From positions 1 to 7,071 of the forward strand of contig CAYGAW010000091.1 of NCBI GenBank assembly GCA_964347945.1: a DNA stretch of 7,071 nucleotides, in the 5' to 3' direction. This document shows positions 5,954 to 7,071 of this stretch, piece by piece (position 1 is the stretch's first letter; the number at the start of each line of letters is the position of its first letter). The notes below the pieces were generated by a model. The model was not told the DNA's origin. It ran no database searches and worked only from the letters and a program-made list of their open reading frames with translations. The position numbers and the translations under genes were made by a program. Source of the DNA: CAYGAW01 sp964347945 (GTDB lineage Bacteria; Chloroflexota; Anaerolineae; UBA7937; B3-Chlor).

Positions 5954-7071
5954 ATGACTGACAAAGTCAAGGGAGAACGGGAGTTGAAGGACGAGCTGAC
6001 TGCGGACCAGCAGACGGCCGGCGTCGAGGCGGGCTTCGGAGAGGTCCGCGACCAACAAGACGCCCAGGAGCGACTTCTGGCTCTGAGCCGGATCGCGGCC
6101 AAGGTGCAGAGTGTCCTCGACTACGATCGCGTCTTCGAGACCATTGGGGATGAACTCAAGAACCTGGGACTCGATTGCTTCTTCGGACTCCTCGACAATG
6201 GACGGGACGGGGTGGTCGTCAGACACACCAATGTGTGCCAGTCGGCACTACGGGCGGCAGAGAAACTCGGTGGAGGCGAGATCGTGGGATTCAGGTTTCC
6301 GCTGGCTGGCTCCCCCCACCTCCTATCTGTGCTTGAAGAGGGTCGGGCCCTGTTTGATGACCAACCTGAAAAGAGCATCAGAGAAACTCTTCCCTCGCCA
6401 CTGAAACCCTTGGCGCCCCAGGTGGCACGCATCTTTCAAGCACGGAAGGCCATTTCCGCACCTCTTCTGTCGGGCGAAGGGATTCTGGGAATCCTCACAG
6501 TCTGGTCCGATGATCTCACTGAGGAGGACGTGCCATCGGTGTCTATCTTCGCGCAGCAGGCAGCCATGGCGATGGAGAACGCCAGCCTCTACGAGGAGGA
6601 AATGCGAAGGGTGTTCGAGATGGAAGCCCTGAGCAAGACGACGCTGGATATCACCAGGCAGCTGGATCTGAAGCAGTTGCTGCGCTCCATCGTGGAGCGA
6701 GCCGCGTCTCTAGTGGGAGCCAAGGGAGGTGGACTGTATCTATACGAGCGCGAAGAAGATGTGCTGGAGTTGGTGGTCAGTCACCATTTGGGCGACGACT
6801 ACGCCGGAACTCGCCTGAAACTCGGCGAGGGACTGTCAGGCAAGGTAGCTCTGACTGGAGAGCCGCTGATCGTTCAGGACTACGCAAGCTGGGAAGGAAG
6901 GTCGGACAAGTACGCCGGTACGACATTCAGAACGGTGATGGCCGTCCCGTTGAAATGGGGTGACAAGATAATAGGCGTGGTAAACGTCACCGATGTGGAG
7001 AAACCGAGGGTCTTCACCGACCGTGATCTGCGACTACTGGAGCTTTTCGCCAGCCAGGCAAGTATCGCCGT
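5954..7071 (+). CDS. GAF-GAF sensor protein, 3' end beyond the window
   Basis: Reading frame open from ATG 5954 to the right edge with no stop: 372 codons visible plus two bases, C-terminus missing. After a polar helical start (MTDKVKGERELKDEL, reminiscent of a diverged version of the coiled coil opening the two preceding genes), GAF1 covers about 40-213 (ending AMAMENASLYEEE). GAF2 begins about 228 (ALSKTTLDITRQLDLKQLL) and is nearly complete at the edge. GAF2 carries LGEGLSGKVALTGEP and DYASWEGRS, very close to GAF2 of the HD-GYP protein, so they are paralogues and may sense the same kind of signal. The output domain lies outside; GGDEF, HD-GYP or a histidine kinase are all plausible. A kinase would be of interest because the receiver protein upstream lacks a visible partner. 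The start is supported by GAGGGAG 5 bases upstream and the 10-base gap to the preceding gene. Confidence 0.9.
   Translation, partial: MTDKVKGERELKDELTADQQTAGVEAGFGEVRDQQDAQERLLALSRIAAKVQSVLDYDRVFETIGDELKNLGLDCFFGLLDNGRDGVVVRHTNVCQSALRAAEKLGGGEIVGFRFPLAGSPHLLSVLEEGRALFDDQPEKSIRETLPSPLKPLAPQVARIFQARKAISAPLLSGEGILGILTVWSDDLTEEDVPSVSIFAQQAAMAMENASLYEEEMRRVFEMEALSKTTLDITRQLDLKQLLRSIVERAASLVGAKGGGLYLYEREEDVLELVVSHHLGDDYAGTRLKLGEGLSGKVALTGEPLIVQDYASWEGRSDKYAGTTFRTVMAVPLKWGDKIIGVVNVTDVEKPRVFTDRDLRLLELFASQASIA

Overview
The window is a bacterial, GC-rich stretch (roughly 60% by eye). It holds five genes, all on the + strand, and every one looks like a cytoplasmic signalling protein. There are no RNA genes, mobile elements or CRISPR repeats, and I found no membrane segment or signal peptide in any product. 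The style of the proteins (soluble PAS/GAF multidomain sensors, an N-terminal coiled coil of the KTKxQLIExL type, many AGG/AGA arginine codons) reminds me of environmental Chloroflexota or related deep-branching anaerobes. That is an impression only; nothing in the window fixes the phylum.

Layout: 1-164 is a leader with a plausible sigma-70 promoter (TTGACA at 83-88, TATAAG at 104-109) and a strong ribosome binding site. 165-680 encodes a MerR/excisionase-type DNA-binding domain fused to a receiver-like domain that has lost its phosphorylation residues. 681-831 is a 151-base spacer with a hairpin. 832-2358 encodes a REC-GAF-GGDEF response regulator (a diguanylate cyclase). 2330-4495, overlapping it, encodes a PAS-GAF-GAF-HD-GYP protein (a cyclic-di-GMP phosphodiesterase). 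4534-5943 encodes PAS-PAS-GGDEF (a second diguanylate cyclase). 5954-7071 encodes a GAF-GAF protein that runs off the right edge, so its output domain is not visible.

The genes read as one operon: same strand, overlaps or gaps of 10-38 bases after the second gene, and no terminator seen between them. The locus puts two enzymes predicted to make cyclic-di-GMP on either side of one predicted to degrade it. Each has a different set of sensory domains (phosphorylation via REC, small-molecule or redox sensing via PAS and GAF). Leading the operon is a DNA-binding protein that could act as its regulator. Internal homology is strong: the two GGDEF domains align over about 167 residues without net gaps, and a GAF domain is shared between the phosphodiesterase and the last gene. 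The cluster therefore probably grew by duplication and domain shuffling.
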